Source: Paracoccus aminophilus JCM 7686
GTDB lineage: Bacteria > Pseudomonadota > Alphaproteobacteria > Rhodobacterales > Rhodobacteraceae
Direction of reading: 5' to 3'
DNA: 64,000 nt
Assembly: GCF_000444995.1 (NCBI RefSeq)
Contig: NC_022041.1
Location: 3,165,501 to 3,229,500 of the forward strand
How positions within the stretch are numbered: the stretch's first letter is position 1; every line of letters begins with the position of its first letter. Made by a program: the position numbers and the translations under genes. Under the pieces are notes generated by a model. That model searched no databases and was not told the origin of the DNA. It was given only the letters and a program-made list of their open reading frames with translations. Shown in pieces: positions 39,101-46,330 of the stretch.

Positions 39101-39456
39101 GGCGCGACCGTCTTTTTGGCGGCGCGGGCGACGATACGCTGATCGGTGGGCCGGGGTCGGACACGATGACCGGCGGGCCGGGACGCGATGTCTTCGTCTT
39201 CAACCGGAAGGCCGATTTCGACCGCGCCGTCGATGTGATCACCGATTTCACCCACGGGCAGGATCACATCGACATGCGCGGGATGAATCTGAGCTTCGTC
39301 GGCACGCAGGGCTTTTCAAGCCATCACCAGATCCGGGCCGAGATCTCGGCGGGCATGGTCACGCTTTACATCGACCTCGATGGCGACAGCCGCCCCGATC
39401 TGACGATCCGGCTTGAAGGCCTGTCGCAGATCTTTGCCTCGGATTTCTGGCTCTAG
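36163..39456 (+). CDS. RTX-type calcium-binding surface/secreted protein with beta-propeller-like N-terminus
   Basis: 1097 aa. Residues 1 to about 365 form repeated beta-rich units ([56 protein letters not shown]) reminiscent of a beta-propeller. Residues about 375-410 are a first short RTX block, followed by a beta-roll cap ([18 protein letters not shown]). A long RTX array runs from about 510 to 1005. The end, [19 protein letters not shown] onwards, is the serralysin-type C-terminal module with a type I secretion-like hydrophobic tail (IFASDFWL). There is no N-terminal signal peptide, as expected for type I export, and no exporter genes adjacent. The only start in frame is GTG 36163, with a weak ribosome site. 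Its stop overlaps that of kpsM (CTAG). Confidence 0.88.
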   Translation: MDIRFVITYLAPTGAFTRNLTDLKIASGAGGFRLYAATHVGGGLSAYVLTAADKPISYLAGQAYAPSVRYLDTPRIELLSIDGKQIASALGLQGGPRFNLAADGGFGGVSGFGGAAFAANLIQVGQYSTPSSDFLFSVKNDQLGFDIWKVGAAGALTKTSSVTFPFSGAPANAEIDDIALMKVGAKQFIASVSALGNALLVQEILADGTIGMTRLLSSETGVGINAPSHIESVTVAGVTYLIMASSASSSLTSMRLTSTGDILPVDHIIDERSTRFASATAMTTLMVDGRAFVFVGGADDGVSIFTVMPGGQLLHLDTLVDRDGWSLAKVSSLAAERINGQIVLFVSSKTENGISQFAINTGPIGRTTTVGAGVQTGTSGSDMLKAGTGTTHLRGGDGDDILISGTENITLTGGKGADIFVLMPFKGRITISDFEYGIDRIDLSNFGMIRSIAQITFEQQSWGMRLKIGTTTVEVYSQNGRPLASWQFGNSMFPHAHYPPPSFANVIHGSSWDDTLMASSTANRIYGGGGNDIIFGSSGPDWLSGDAGNDTLYGGDGKDSLFGGDGNDLLKGGGGADELYGGAGNDTLFGGEGDDTLRGDDGHDVLYGDEGNDQLFGGAGNDTLYGGPGNDLLEGGSGDDQLFGGDGDDTLRAISGANYLHGGAGRDQLFAGTGRDTLYGGDGDDTLRATTGRHLFYGGAGRDQLFGGNGNDTLYGGDDDDTLLGGAGDDVLYGDNGRDYLAGEAGNDLIYGGAGDDRIDGGDGNDTLYGGDGQDRIDGGADDDLIYGGAGHDTIYGGAGNDTVYGDDGNDLLYGGDGDDQLFGGTGNDTILGGRGNDRIYGGAGNDVIWGEAGHDLLYGGDGNDTIYGGRGNDTIYGDGNNDVLYGELGNDVLYGGRGADLIYGGAGNDTLYGGAGFDTLYGGNGNDVIRTGPGSSKLYGGNGNDLLYGGNANDLLEGGRGNDTLYGGRGHDRLNGGPGRDRLFGGAGDDTLIGGPGSDTMTGGPGRDVFVFNRKADFDRAVDVITDFTHGQDHIDMRGMNLSFVGTQGFSSHHQIRAEISAGMVTLYIDLDGDSRPDLTIRLEGLSQIFASDFWL
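37690..39190 (+). repeat. RTX nonapeptide repeat array
   Basis: About 1.5 kb of tandem 27-base units encoding GGxGxDxLY-type nonapeptides, with recurrent DNA such as GGCAATGACACGCTTTACGG. Roughly 55 units by length. Two interruptions lack the Gly-Gly-Asp pattern ([11 protein letters not shown] and [11 protein letters not shown]), spaced so as to look like a duplicated 40-residue block. Confidence 0.9.
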
Positions 39457-40286
39457 TTTTCCATGAGCGTGCGGTAGTTGCGCAGCAGCAACAGCAGCCC
39501 GAAGAACAGCAGCGTGATCGAGACCCCGGCGACATAGGTCTTCGAGATATAGGCGCCCTCATAGGTCGGATAGAGCCCGCGCCGGAACAGCCCGATGCAA
39601 TGGATGATCGGGTTGTACCACAGGATGTCGCGACCGGCCTGCGGCATCATCTCCATGGTGAAGAAGATGCCCGAGACCAGAAACAGCGGCCGGGTGATGA
39701 TGTTCCAGGCCCGTTCCCAGATCGGGAAGGCGGTGATCAGGTAACAATTCAGTGTTCCGACCCCGAAAGCCAGCATCACCAGCAGCAAAAGCGATTCGAG
39801 CACCGGCCCAAGCCGGACCTGCACCGGCAATTGGAAGATCACGAAGATCCCGCAGATCACAATCAGGATAACCGTGCAGTGGGTCAGCGCGTTCAGAATC
39901 GCGCGCGCCAACATGGCATCCATGAAGGTCACGCTGGGATAGGCCATGAAGGGCTTGGAAAACCGGATCGAGGCCGCGATCTTGTTGCTCATGTCGTTGA
40001 ACATGACAAAGGGCAGGAAGCCCGAGGCATAAAACAGCGGAAAGTTCGAACCAAGGCCCGGATTTTTCACGGAAAGTCCGAAGATCGTCGACAGAAGCGC
40101 AATGCCCAGAACCGGCTCGACCAACGCCCAGAGATAGCCGCCCGCAGACCGGCCATGGGTGGTCGTCATCTCTCGCAGCATCAGAGCTGAGATAATCCGA
40201 AGCATCTGGAAGCGCGGGCGGGGCGTGCGATGCGACCGGATAAAGGGCCGCTGCGGTTCCCCTTCGGGATGGGTCATTTCGGTCAT
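39453..40286 (-). CDS. kpsM: Polysaccharide ABC exporter permease (KpsM/Wzm family)
   Basis: 277 aa ABC-2 type inner-membrane permease for capsular polysaccharide. After a cytoplasmic N-terminus ([20 protein letters not shown], the family's amphipathic segment) come about six membrane spans, including [48 protein letters not shown], and the final [14 protein letters not shown]. The motif [20 protein letters not shown] is typical of KpsM. ATG 40286 is used; a TTG at 40319 and an ATG at 40277 are alternatives. It sits opposite kpsE-kpsT rather than in line with them. Confidence 0.92.
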   Translation of the reverse strand: MTEMTHPEGEPQRPFIRSHRTPRPRFQMLRIISALMLREMTTTHGRSAGGYLWALVEPVLGIALLSTIFGLSVKNPGLGSNFPLFYASGFLPFVMFNDMSNKIAASIRFSKPFMAYPSVTFMDAMLARAILNALTHCTVILIVICGIFVIFQLPVQVRLGPVLESLLLLVMLAFGVGTLNCYLITAFPIWERAWNIITRPLFLVSGIFFTMEMMPQAGRDILWYNPIIHCIGLFRRGLYPTYEGAYISKTYVAGVSITLLFFGLLLLLRNYRTLMEN

Positions 40287-40367
40287 GTGAACGCAAAGGC
40301 TGGTCTTGGCTATCTGCAATATGTAACAACTGCGCGGAAAAGGTAAACCAGCGAAAGCCTCCGCGCA

Positions 40368-41963
40368 GTGTCCCAGAATTCAGATCCGGCCAAACCGCAG
40401 GGCGTAGCTCCGGCCGGCACGCCAGAATCGGCACAAGTGAGACCGCAGCCGACCTCTGACCTCTCTGCCGCCGCGGCGGCAGCGCCCCAATCTGCCGCTC
40501 CGATCGATCCGACTGTCGCCCAGGCCCGTGCCGCTCAGGCCGCCGCCGCCGCGCGTCAAAGCGCCGAGCAGGCCGCCGCTAGCCCTGCCCCGGCACAGGC
40601 CCCGCGCCCCGCAGCGGCGCAGGCGCGCACGGCAGCGGTCGGTCAGCCACAGGCCGCAGGCCCCTTCCGCGCCCAGCCCGTGCCTGCCCAGCCCGCTCCC
40701 GCGCAATCTGTTCCCGCCAAGCAACCCGCCGCGGCCCCGGTTCCGGCCCGCGCCGCCGCCACGGCTGTCGCCGCCCCGGCGCCCGCGGCTGTTGCCCGCA
40801 AGGTCGCGCCGCCGCCCGGTCAGCCTCTGCGCCGCCCGGTCAGCTCGGCCCGGCCACGCTCGCGTCATTGGCTGCTTTTGCTGACCTTTCTGATCATCGT
40901 CGTCCTGCCCACGCTGGTTTCGGCCTGGTATCTGTGGACGCGGGCGACCGATCAATATGTCTCGACCGTCGGCTTTTCCGTCCGGCGCGAGGATTCGCAG
41001 CCCTCTGGCGCCGATCTTCTGGGCGGGCTTGTCGCGCTTGGCGGCACCGCCGGTGCCTCGGATACCGATATTCTCTATCAGTTCATCCGCAGCCCCGACA
41101 TGGTCGAGACCGTGGACAAGCAGCTCGATCTGCGCCGCATGTTCTCGGAGCCTTGGCCGCATGATTTCGTCTTCGGCTACGATCCCAAGGGCACGATCGA
41201 GGATCTGACGACGTTCTGGCAGCGTCAGGTTCAGGTCTATTACGACAATTCGACGGGCCTGATCACGCTGAATGTCAGCGCCTTCCAGCCTGCGGATTCG
41301 CAAAAGATCGCCGAGGCGATTCTGGCCGCCGCGACGATCAAGATCAACGATCTCTCCTCGGTGGCGCGCTCGGATGCGATGAAGCTTGCGACCGAAGAGC
41401 TGGAAAAGACCCGGATCGCCCTGACCACGGCGCGTCAGGACATAACCGCCTTCCGCATCCGCACCCAGATCGTCGATCCGCAGGCCGATCTCGCCGGGCA
41501 GATGGGCGTGCTGACCGGGCTTCAGTCGAAGCTCGCCGAGCAACTGATCGCCCATGACATGCTGTCGGAAAACGCCAAGCCGACCGACAACCGCGTCATC
41601 CAATCGCAGCAAAAGATCGACGCATTGCGCGGTCTGATCGAGAAAGAGCGCAACAAGTTCAGCCAGACCGGACAGGGTCCGGATGGCGAAAGCTATGCGC
41701 AGCTGATGGCCGATTATGAAAAGCTTTCGGTCGATCGCGAATTTGCCGAGGGCGCCTATCGTTCGGCGCGGATCAACTATGAGGCGTCTCTGGCCGAGGC
41801 ACAGCGCCAGTCGCGCTATCTCGCCACCCATATCACGCCGCGCGTCGCCGAATCCTCGACCGAGCCGAACCGGCTGCGCCTGCTGGCGCTTTGTGCCGGG
41901 GTGCTGTTGATCGGCTGGTCGATCCTCGCGCTGGTCTATTACAGCGTCCGCGACCGCAAATAA
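40368..41963 (+). CDS. kpsE: Capsule polysaccharide export protein, KpsE/CtrB type
   Basis: Inner-membrane, periplasm-spanning adaptor of ABC-type capsule export, 531 aa. Residues 1-160 are an unusually long Ala/Pro/Gln-rich cytoplasmic tail. A first membrane segment (HWLLLLTFLIIVVLPTLVSA), then ATDQYVSTVGFSVRRED, a long coiled-coil periplasmic region (residues about 320-480), and a second membrane segment (LALCAGVLLIGWSILALVYY) at the C-terminus. The start is GTG at 40368. It is followed 3 bases later by kpsT. Confidence 0.9.
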   Translation: MSQNSDPAKPQGVAPAGTPESAQVRPQPTSDLSAAAAAAPQSAAPIDPTVAQARAAQAAAAARQSAEQAAASPAPAQAPRPAAAQARTAAVGQPQAAGPFRAQPVPAQPAPAQSVPAKQPAAAPVPARAAATAVAAPAPAAVARKVAPPPGQPLRRPVSSARPRSRHWLLLLTFLIIVVLPTLVSAWYLWTRATDQYVSTVGFSVRREDSQPSGADLLGGLVALGGTAGASDTDILYQFIRSPDMVETVDKQLDLRRMFSEPWPHDFVFGYDPKGTIEDLTTFWQRQVQVYYDNSTGLITLNVSAFQPADSQKIAEAILAAATIKINDLSSVARSDAMKLATEELEKTRIALTTARQDITAFRIRTQIVDPQADLAGQMGVLTGLQSKLAEQLIAHDMLSENAKPTDNRVIQSQQKIDALRGLIEKERNKFSQTGQGPDGESYAQLMADYEKLSVDREFAEGAYRSARINYEASLAEAQRQSRYLATHITPRVAESSTEPNRLRLLALCAGVLLIGWSILALVYYSVRDRK

Positions 41964-41966
41964 GCC

Positions 41967-42668
41967 ATGATCCGGCTCGAGAACCTGACCAAGATCTACC
42001 GGCAGAAAGGCCGCCAGCATATTGTCGCGGACAATATCAACGCGGTCTTTCCGACCGGCTCGGCCGTCGCCCTGATGGGGCGCAACGGGGCCGGGAAATC
42101 GACGCTGCTGCGCATCATTGCGGGCAGCATCGGCCCGACCTGGGGCCGGGTGGTGTCCTCGGGGACGATTTCCTGGCCGGTGGGCTTTGCCGGCAGCTTT
42201 CACCCCGACCTGACCGGCGCGCAGAATGTCCGCTTCGTCGCCCGGATTTACGGTGTCGATACCGACGAGCTGGTTGATTACGTCGCCGATTTCGCCGAGC
42301 TCGGCGCGCATTTCGACCAGCCCTTCGGGACCTATTCCTCGGGGATGCGCTCGCGCCTTGCGATGGGCACCAGCATGGGCATCAAATTCGACACCTATCT
42401 CGTCGATGAGGTCACGAGCGTCGGCGATGCCGAGTTCCGCGCCAAATCCCAGCGCGTTTTCGCCGATCGGATGAGCCAATCCGGCGCCATCGTCGTCACC
42501 CATTCGGTGAATATGGTGCGCGCGATGTGCACCATGGGCGCCGTGCTCAACCGCGGTCATCTCTCGGTCTTCAACGACCTTGAGGAAGCCATCGCCTATC
42601 ACGAATCGCTGCTGAACCTGCCGCCGCCAGGCAGCTATGTCGAAGAGGAAGGGCTCTACGACGAATAG
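41967..42668 (+). CDS. kpsT: Capsule export ABC ATP-binding protein KpsT
   Basis: 233 aa ATPase of the exporter. Walker A GRNGAGKSTLLRIIAG, the KpsT/Wzt-specific signature YSSGMRSRLAMG in place of LSGGQ, Walker B TYLVDEVTSVGD, and the switch His in IVVTHSVNMVRAMC. There is no C-terminal carbohydrate-binding domain, as in group 2 capsule systems. Confidence 0.95.
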   Translation: MIRLENLTKIYRQKGRQHIVADNINAVFPTGSAVALMGRNGAGKSTLLRIIAGSIGPTWGRVVSSGTISWPVGFAGSFHPDLTGAQNVRFVARIYGVDTDELVDYVADFAELGAHFDQPFGTYSSGMRSRLAMGTSMGIKFDTYLVDEVTSVGDAEFRAKSQRVFADRMSQSGAIVVTHSVNMVRAMCTMGAVLNRGHLSVFNDLEEAIAYHESLLNLPPPGSYVEEEGLYDE

Positions 42669-42777
42669 GCGCCGCGCCGCGCATTCCTGCCGCCCGCCTG
42701 TCGCGCCTTAGACCTAAGGATGGAGATGACGCCCGCCGGGGTGCAGGCTAAAGTCTGGGAAACCGACAGGAGCCCCC

Positions 42778-43179
42778 ATGGACAGCAAAGCCCTCATCAC
42801 CGCCTATTATGACGCCTTCAACGCCGGGCGCACCGACGACATGCTGGCGATGATGCATGATGACGTTGAACATCACGTTAACGAGGGTGGCATTCGCAAA
42901 GGCAAAGAGCTGTTCCGCGAATTCAACAAGCACATGACCACCAGCTACAAAGAGCTACTCACCGATATCGTGGTCTTCGCCAATGAGGCGGGTGATCGCG
43001 CGGCCGCCGAATTCGTGGTGAACGGGACCTATCTCAAGACCGACGAGGGCCTGCCGCCCGCCACCTGCCAGACCTATCGCCTGCCCGCCGGGACTTTCTT
43101 CACCCTGCGCGACGGCAAGATCGCGCGCGTGACCACCTATTACAACCTCGCCGACTGGACCCAACAGGTCGTCGGATGA
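42778..43179 (+). CDS. SnoaL/NTF2-like protein
   Basis: 133 aa protein of the NTF2-like fold (ALITAYYDAFNAGRTDDMLAM, HDDVEHHVNEGGIRKGKELF, FFTLRDGKIARVTTYYNLAD). Such proteins are isomerases, hydrolases or non-catalytic ligand binders; the substrate is unknown. ACAGGAG lies 7 bases before the ATG. The stop overlaps the GNAT gene by 4 bases; the three genes 42778-44617 form one coupled operon. Confidence 0.85.
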   Translation: MDSKALITAYYDAFNAGRTDDMLAMMHDDVEHHVNEGGIRKGKELFREFNKHMTTSYKELLTDIVVFANEAGDRAAAEFVVNGTYLKTDEGLPPATCQTYRLPAGTFFTLRDGKIARVTTYYNLADWTQQVVG

Positions 43180-43757
43180 TCGAGACGCGCATCCTCACCG
43201 GGGATGCCGTCGGCGCCGCGCTGGACGATCTGGCGCGGCTCCGCATCGCGGTGTTCCGGCATTGGCCCTATCTCTACGACGGCGATCTCGACTACGAGCG
43301 TGATTACCTCAAGGTCTATCAATCGCCCGGCGCGGTCGTGGTCGCGGCCTATGACGGGGACCGCATGATCGGCGCCTCGACCGGCGCCCCGATGGAGGAT
43401 CACGCCAGCGATTTCGCCGCCGCCTTCGCCCATCGCCCCGAACAGCTCGACGAGATCTTCTATTGCGCGGAATCGGTGCTTTTGCCCGAATATCGCGGCC
43501 ATGGTCTGGGTCATGCGTTCTTCGACGGGCGCGAGGCGCAGGGCCGCGCGCTCGGGCGGAAATATTCGGCCTTCTGCAGCGTCAAGCGCCCCGCGGACCA
43601 TCCGGACCGCCCCGCCGATTACCGCCCGCTCGACGGCTTTTGGCAAAAGCGCGGCTATGCTCCCCTGCCCGGCGTCGTCGCAGAATTCGAGTGGAAAGAC
43701 ATCGGCGATGATCACGCCACGAAAAAGCCCCTGCAATTCTGGATGAGAGCCCTGTGA
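43176..43757 (+). CDS. GNAT-family N-acetyltransferase
   Basis: 193 aa. The acetyl-CoA-binding motif appears as ESVLLPEYRGHGLGHAFFD (Q/R-x-x-G-x-G type, here YRGHGLG), preceded by VVVAAYDGDRMIGASTGAPM. It overlaps both neighbours by 4 bases. Partnership with an NTF2-like protein and a carbon-nitrogen hydrolase suggests acylation of a small amine in a catabolic or detoxifying route (inference). Confidence 0.87.
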   Translation: MIETRILTGDAVGAALDDLARLRIAVFRHWPYLYDGDLDYERDYLKVYQSPGAVVVAAYDGDRMIGASTGAPMEDHASDFAAAFAHRPEQLDEIFYCAESVLLPEYRGHGLGHAFFDGREAQGRALGRKYSAFCSVKRPADHPDRPADYRPLDGFWQKRGYAPLPGVVAEFEWKDIGDDHATKKPLQFWMRAL

Positions 43758-44617
43758 GACCGGTCAAAATCGCCACCGCCGCCTATGATTTCGACTGGTT
43801 CGAAAGCTTCGCCGATTACGAGGCCAAGATCACCCGCTGGGTCGAAGCGGCAGCGGATAGCGATTTGCTGGTCTTTCCGGAATATGGCGCGATGGAGCTT
43901 GCCTCGCTTGGCGGACGCGAGGTCGCCGCCGATCTCGAGCAATCGCTGCACGAAGTCGCGCGCCACGAAAAAGCCCGTGATCGCCTGCATGCCGACCTCG
44001 CAGCGCGCCACAATCTGCATGTCCTCGCAGCCTCAGGGCCGGTCTTCGAGAAAGGCCGCCCCTTCAACCGCGCGGTCCTGTTCGGACCCAATGGTCGGAT
44101 CGGCCATCAGGACAAACAGATCATGACCCGCTTCGAGCGCGAAGATTGGGACGTGATCGGCAATGCCGGTCTCAGGATCTTCGATACCGCCATCGGTAAA
44201 CTCGGCATCCTGATCTGCTACGACAGCGAATTCCCGCTGCTCGGCCGAGTGCTGGCCGAAGCCGGAGCCGAGATCATCCTCGTGCCCTCCTGCACCGACA
44301 CGATCGCAGGCTTTAACCGCGTCAAGATCGGCGCCATGGCCCGCGCGCTTGAGGGTCAATCCGTCATCGTGCAATCGCCAACCGTGGGCGACGTCGACTG
44401 GTGCCCGGCCATCGACGAAAACCGCGGCATCGCCGCAATCTACGCCCCCGCCGACGGGCTCTGGCCCGAGACCGGCATTGTCGCTGAAGGCACGCTCGAC
44501 CAACCCGGCTGGGTCCGCGCCGAAATCGACCTCGACCGCGTTACCGAAAGTCGTCGTGATGGCCGCGTCCTACCCTTCAAACACTGGCCCGAAAGCGCCG
44601 AGAGCAAATTGCTCTGA
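43754..44617 (+). CDS. Carbon-nitrogen hydrolase (nitrilase superfamily)
   Basis: 287 aa hydrolase of amides, nitriles or carbamoyl groups. The Glu-Lys-Cys triad is visible: LLVFPEYGAMELAS (Glu), GHQDKQIMTRFE (Lys), and LGILICYDSEFPLLGRV (Cys). Branch assignment within the superfamily is not possible by eye; it is not the glutaminase domain of NadE. Last gene of the operon, followed by a long inverted repeat. Confidence 0.9.
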   Translation: MRPVKIATAAYDFDWFESFADYEAKITRWVEAAADSDLLVFPEYGAMELASLGGREVAADLEQSLHEVARHEKARDRLHADLAARHNLHVLAASGPVFEKGRPFNRAVLFGPNGRIGHQDKQIMTRFEREDWDVIGNAGLRIFDTAIGKLGILICYDSEFPLLGRVLAEAGAEIILVPSCTDTIAGFNRVKIGAMARALEGQSVIVQSPTVGDVDWCPAIDENRGIAAIYAPADGLWPETGIVAEGTLDQPGWVRAEIDLDRVTESRRDGRVLPFKHWPESAESKLL

Positions 44618-44636
44618 CGCCCCGCCCGCGACCTGA

Positions 44637-44701
44637 TTTCTTCATCATAAAAATACCCCCAGCGGCAGTGCCAAAAGGGGGGTATTTTCATGATGAAGAA
44701 A
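44637..44701. repeat. 24-base inverted repeat between convergent genes
   Basis: The left arm (44637-44660) and the reverse complement of the right arm (44678-44701) agree at 23 of 24 bases; both contain CTTCATCATNAAAATACCC. The 17-base centre is unrelated. It lies between the nitrilase-family and MORN gene stops, and could work as a two-way terminator. The same sequence recurs once at 60941-60962. Confidence 0.85.
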
Positions 44702-44730
44702 GAGGCAGCCGCTTGCGACGGATGCCGGGG

Positions 44731-46194
44731 TCAGTTCGTGGCGGGCTCGGCCGGGACGGTGGCTTCCGGGGTGGGGGCAGGCGCCTCATCCGCCGGGGCC
44801 TCGCTGCCGTCGGCGGGCTTGGCCAAGCGGTTGTCGTTCCATTCTCCGGCGGCAATCTGGCCGGTGGCGTAGCGCATCACCCCGTCACCCTGGCGTTTTC
44901 CGGCAACGAAATGGCCGGTATAAGTATCGCCATTGGCATAGGTCGCGAGGCCCTCGCCGTCGATCTCGCCCGCTTTCCAGCCGCCTTCGTAGCGGAAGCC
45001 GTCTGGCGTGATCAGACGGCCCTTGCCCTCGCGCAGCCCCGCCACGAAATGGCCGTCATAGGTCGTGCCGTCGGGATAGGTCGCCTGGCCTTCGCCGTGG
45101 CGTTGCCCTTCGCGCCAGGCGCCGTTGTAGACATAGCCGTCGGGGTAGACCATGCGGCCTTGTCCATCGTTGCGGGCATTCTTGAAGCCGCCCTCATAGA
45201 CGAGGCCATTGGCATATTTCGCCACGCCCTGCCCTTCGATCACGCCCTCGGCCCAATCGCCTTCATAGGTCGCGCCATCGGGATAGGTGATCTTGCCCTT
45301 GCCGTCGGGCAGGTCATTCTTGAGCTGGCCCTCGTAATTCGAGCCATCGGGATAGGTGATGCGGCCGGTGCCCTCCATCCGGCCCTGCACCCAGGCACCG
45401 TCATAGATATAGCCGTCTGTCCCGGTGAAGACGCCGTCGCCGTCGCGTTTGTCGGCGCGGAACATGCCCTCGTAACGGTCGCCGTTCTTGTAGACCGCGA
45501 CGCCGATGCCCTCGCGTTTGCCGTTCACCATGCGGCCGTCATAGCTGTCGCCCGAGGCCTGGACGAGCTTGCCCTCGCCGCTCATCTGCCCGGCCGCCCA
45601 GCCGCCGGTATAGGTCAGCCCGTCCGGCATGGTCAGCTTGCCACGCCCCGCGCGCTGGTTCGCGAGCATGTCGCCCTCATAGACCGCGCCATCGGGATAG
45701 GTGATCTTGCCCTTGCCCTCTTTGACGCCGTTCTTCCAATCGCCCTCGTAGCGATAGCCATTGGGCTGGGTCAGCAGGCCCTTGCCATTGTGGAGCGCAT
45801 TGAGAAAGCCGCCCTTATAGACCGAGCCATTGGCGTAATGGGCGACGCCCTCACCGGTGATCTCGCCGTCTTTCCAGTCGCCCTCATAGGTCCCGCCATC
45901 GGCATAGGTGATCTTGCCCTTGCCGTCGGGTTTGCCCTTGGCAAAGCTGCCCTCATAGACCGAGCCATTCGGGAAGGTCGCCTTGCCTTGCCCGAGGATC
46001 TCGCCCTCGACCCAATCGCCGGTATAGGCATAGCCATTGGGCAGCTTATAGGTGCCCCGCCCGTGCTGGCGGCCATTGCGGAAGGTGCCTTCATAGACGC
46101 CACCGTCATCATATTGCTTGGTGATGACGGTCTCCGCCCCTGCAAGGCTCACGCCTGCCAAGAGAATTGCCGCTGCGGCAATCACTGCCTTCAT
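44731..46194 (-). CDS. Exported MORN-repeat protein
   Basis: 487 aa. An N-terminal signal peptide (KAVIAAAAILLAGVSLAGAE) is followed by about twenty MORN repeats (pattern YxGxxxxGxxxGxGxxxxxxG, for example GTYEGDWKDGEITGEGVAHY) that fill residues 28-455, then an Ala/Pro/Glu-rich tail. MORN repeats form an extended beta sheet and mediate protein or membrane contact; bacterial exported members are uncharacterised. No enzymatic domain is attached. It is divergent from nadE, with phased TTTAC repeats between. Confidence 0.9.
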   Translation of the reverse strand: MKAVIAAAAILLAGVSLAGAETVITKQYDDGGVYEGTFRNGRQHGRGTYKLPNGYAYTGDWVEGEILGQGKATFPNGSVYEGSFAKGKPDGKGKITYADGGTYEGDWKDGEITGEGVAHYANGSVYKGGFLNALHNGKGLLTQPNGYRYEGDWKNGVKEGKGKITYPDGAVYEGDMLANQRAGRGKLTMPDGLTYTGGWAAGQMSGEGKLVQASGDSYDGRMVNGKREGIGVAVYKNGDRYEGMFRADKRDGDGVFTGTDGYIYDGAWVQGRMEGTGRITYPDGSNYEGQLKNDLPDGKGKITYPDGATYEGDWAEGVIEGQGVAKYANGLVYEGGFKNARNDGQGRMVYPDGYVYNGAWREGQRHGEGQATYPDGTTYDGHFVAGLREGKGRLITPDGFRYEGGWKAGEIDGEGLATYANGDTYTGHFVAGKRQGDGVMRYATGQIAAGEWNDNRLAKPADGSEAPADEAPAPTPEATVPAEPATN

Positions 46195-46218
46195 CGCCCT
46201 GACTCCGGTTTGCCTGTG

Positions 46219-46246
46219 TTTTACGCTCGTTTTACCTAGGCTTTAC
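46219..46246 (-). promoter_or_regulatory. Three TTTAC repeats at 11-base spacing
   Basis: TTTTAC (46219), TTTTAC (46230) and CTTTAC (46241) recur with an exact 11-base period, 25-52 bases upstream of the MORN gene start; on the minus strand they read GTAAA. Helically phased direct repeats are typical binding sites of OmpR/PhoB-type response regulators (inference). Confidence 0.4.
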
Positions 46247-46330
46247 CTCAAGCAGCCCCGGGCGCAAAGGCCGACTTTTCCTTTTGCGCGCGCTCGCCTA
46301 TCAACAGAGGCGACAGGACAGGAGAGCGCG

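Noticed and set aside
37690..39190. Regular short repeats that could be mistaken for a CRISPR array
   Set aside because: The repeats are contiguous 27-base coding units without unique spacers and translate to RTX nonapeptides.
38221..39267. 348-codon antisense frame over the RTX array, rich in [15 protein letters not shown] units
   Set aside because: Shadow of the 27-base RTX repeat DNA; the plus-strand RTX frame is complete and ends in a recognised secretion module.
44668..46239. 523-codon plus-strand frame over the MORN gene, with repeated Ile/Ala/Gly-rich units
   Set aside because: The repetition simply reflects the MORN repeats read on the other strand; the MORN frame has a signal peptide and the right motif spacing.
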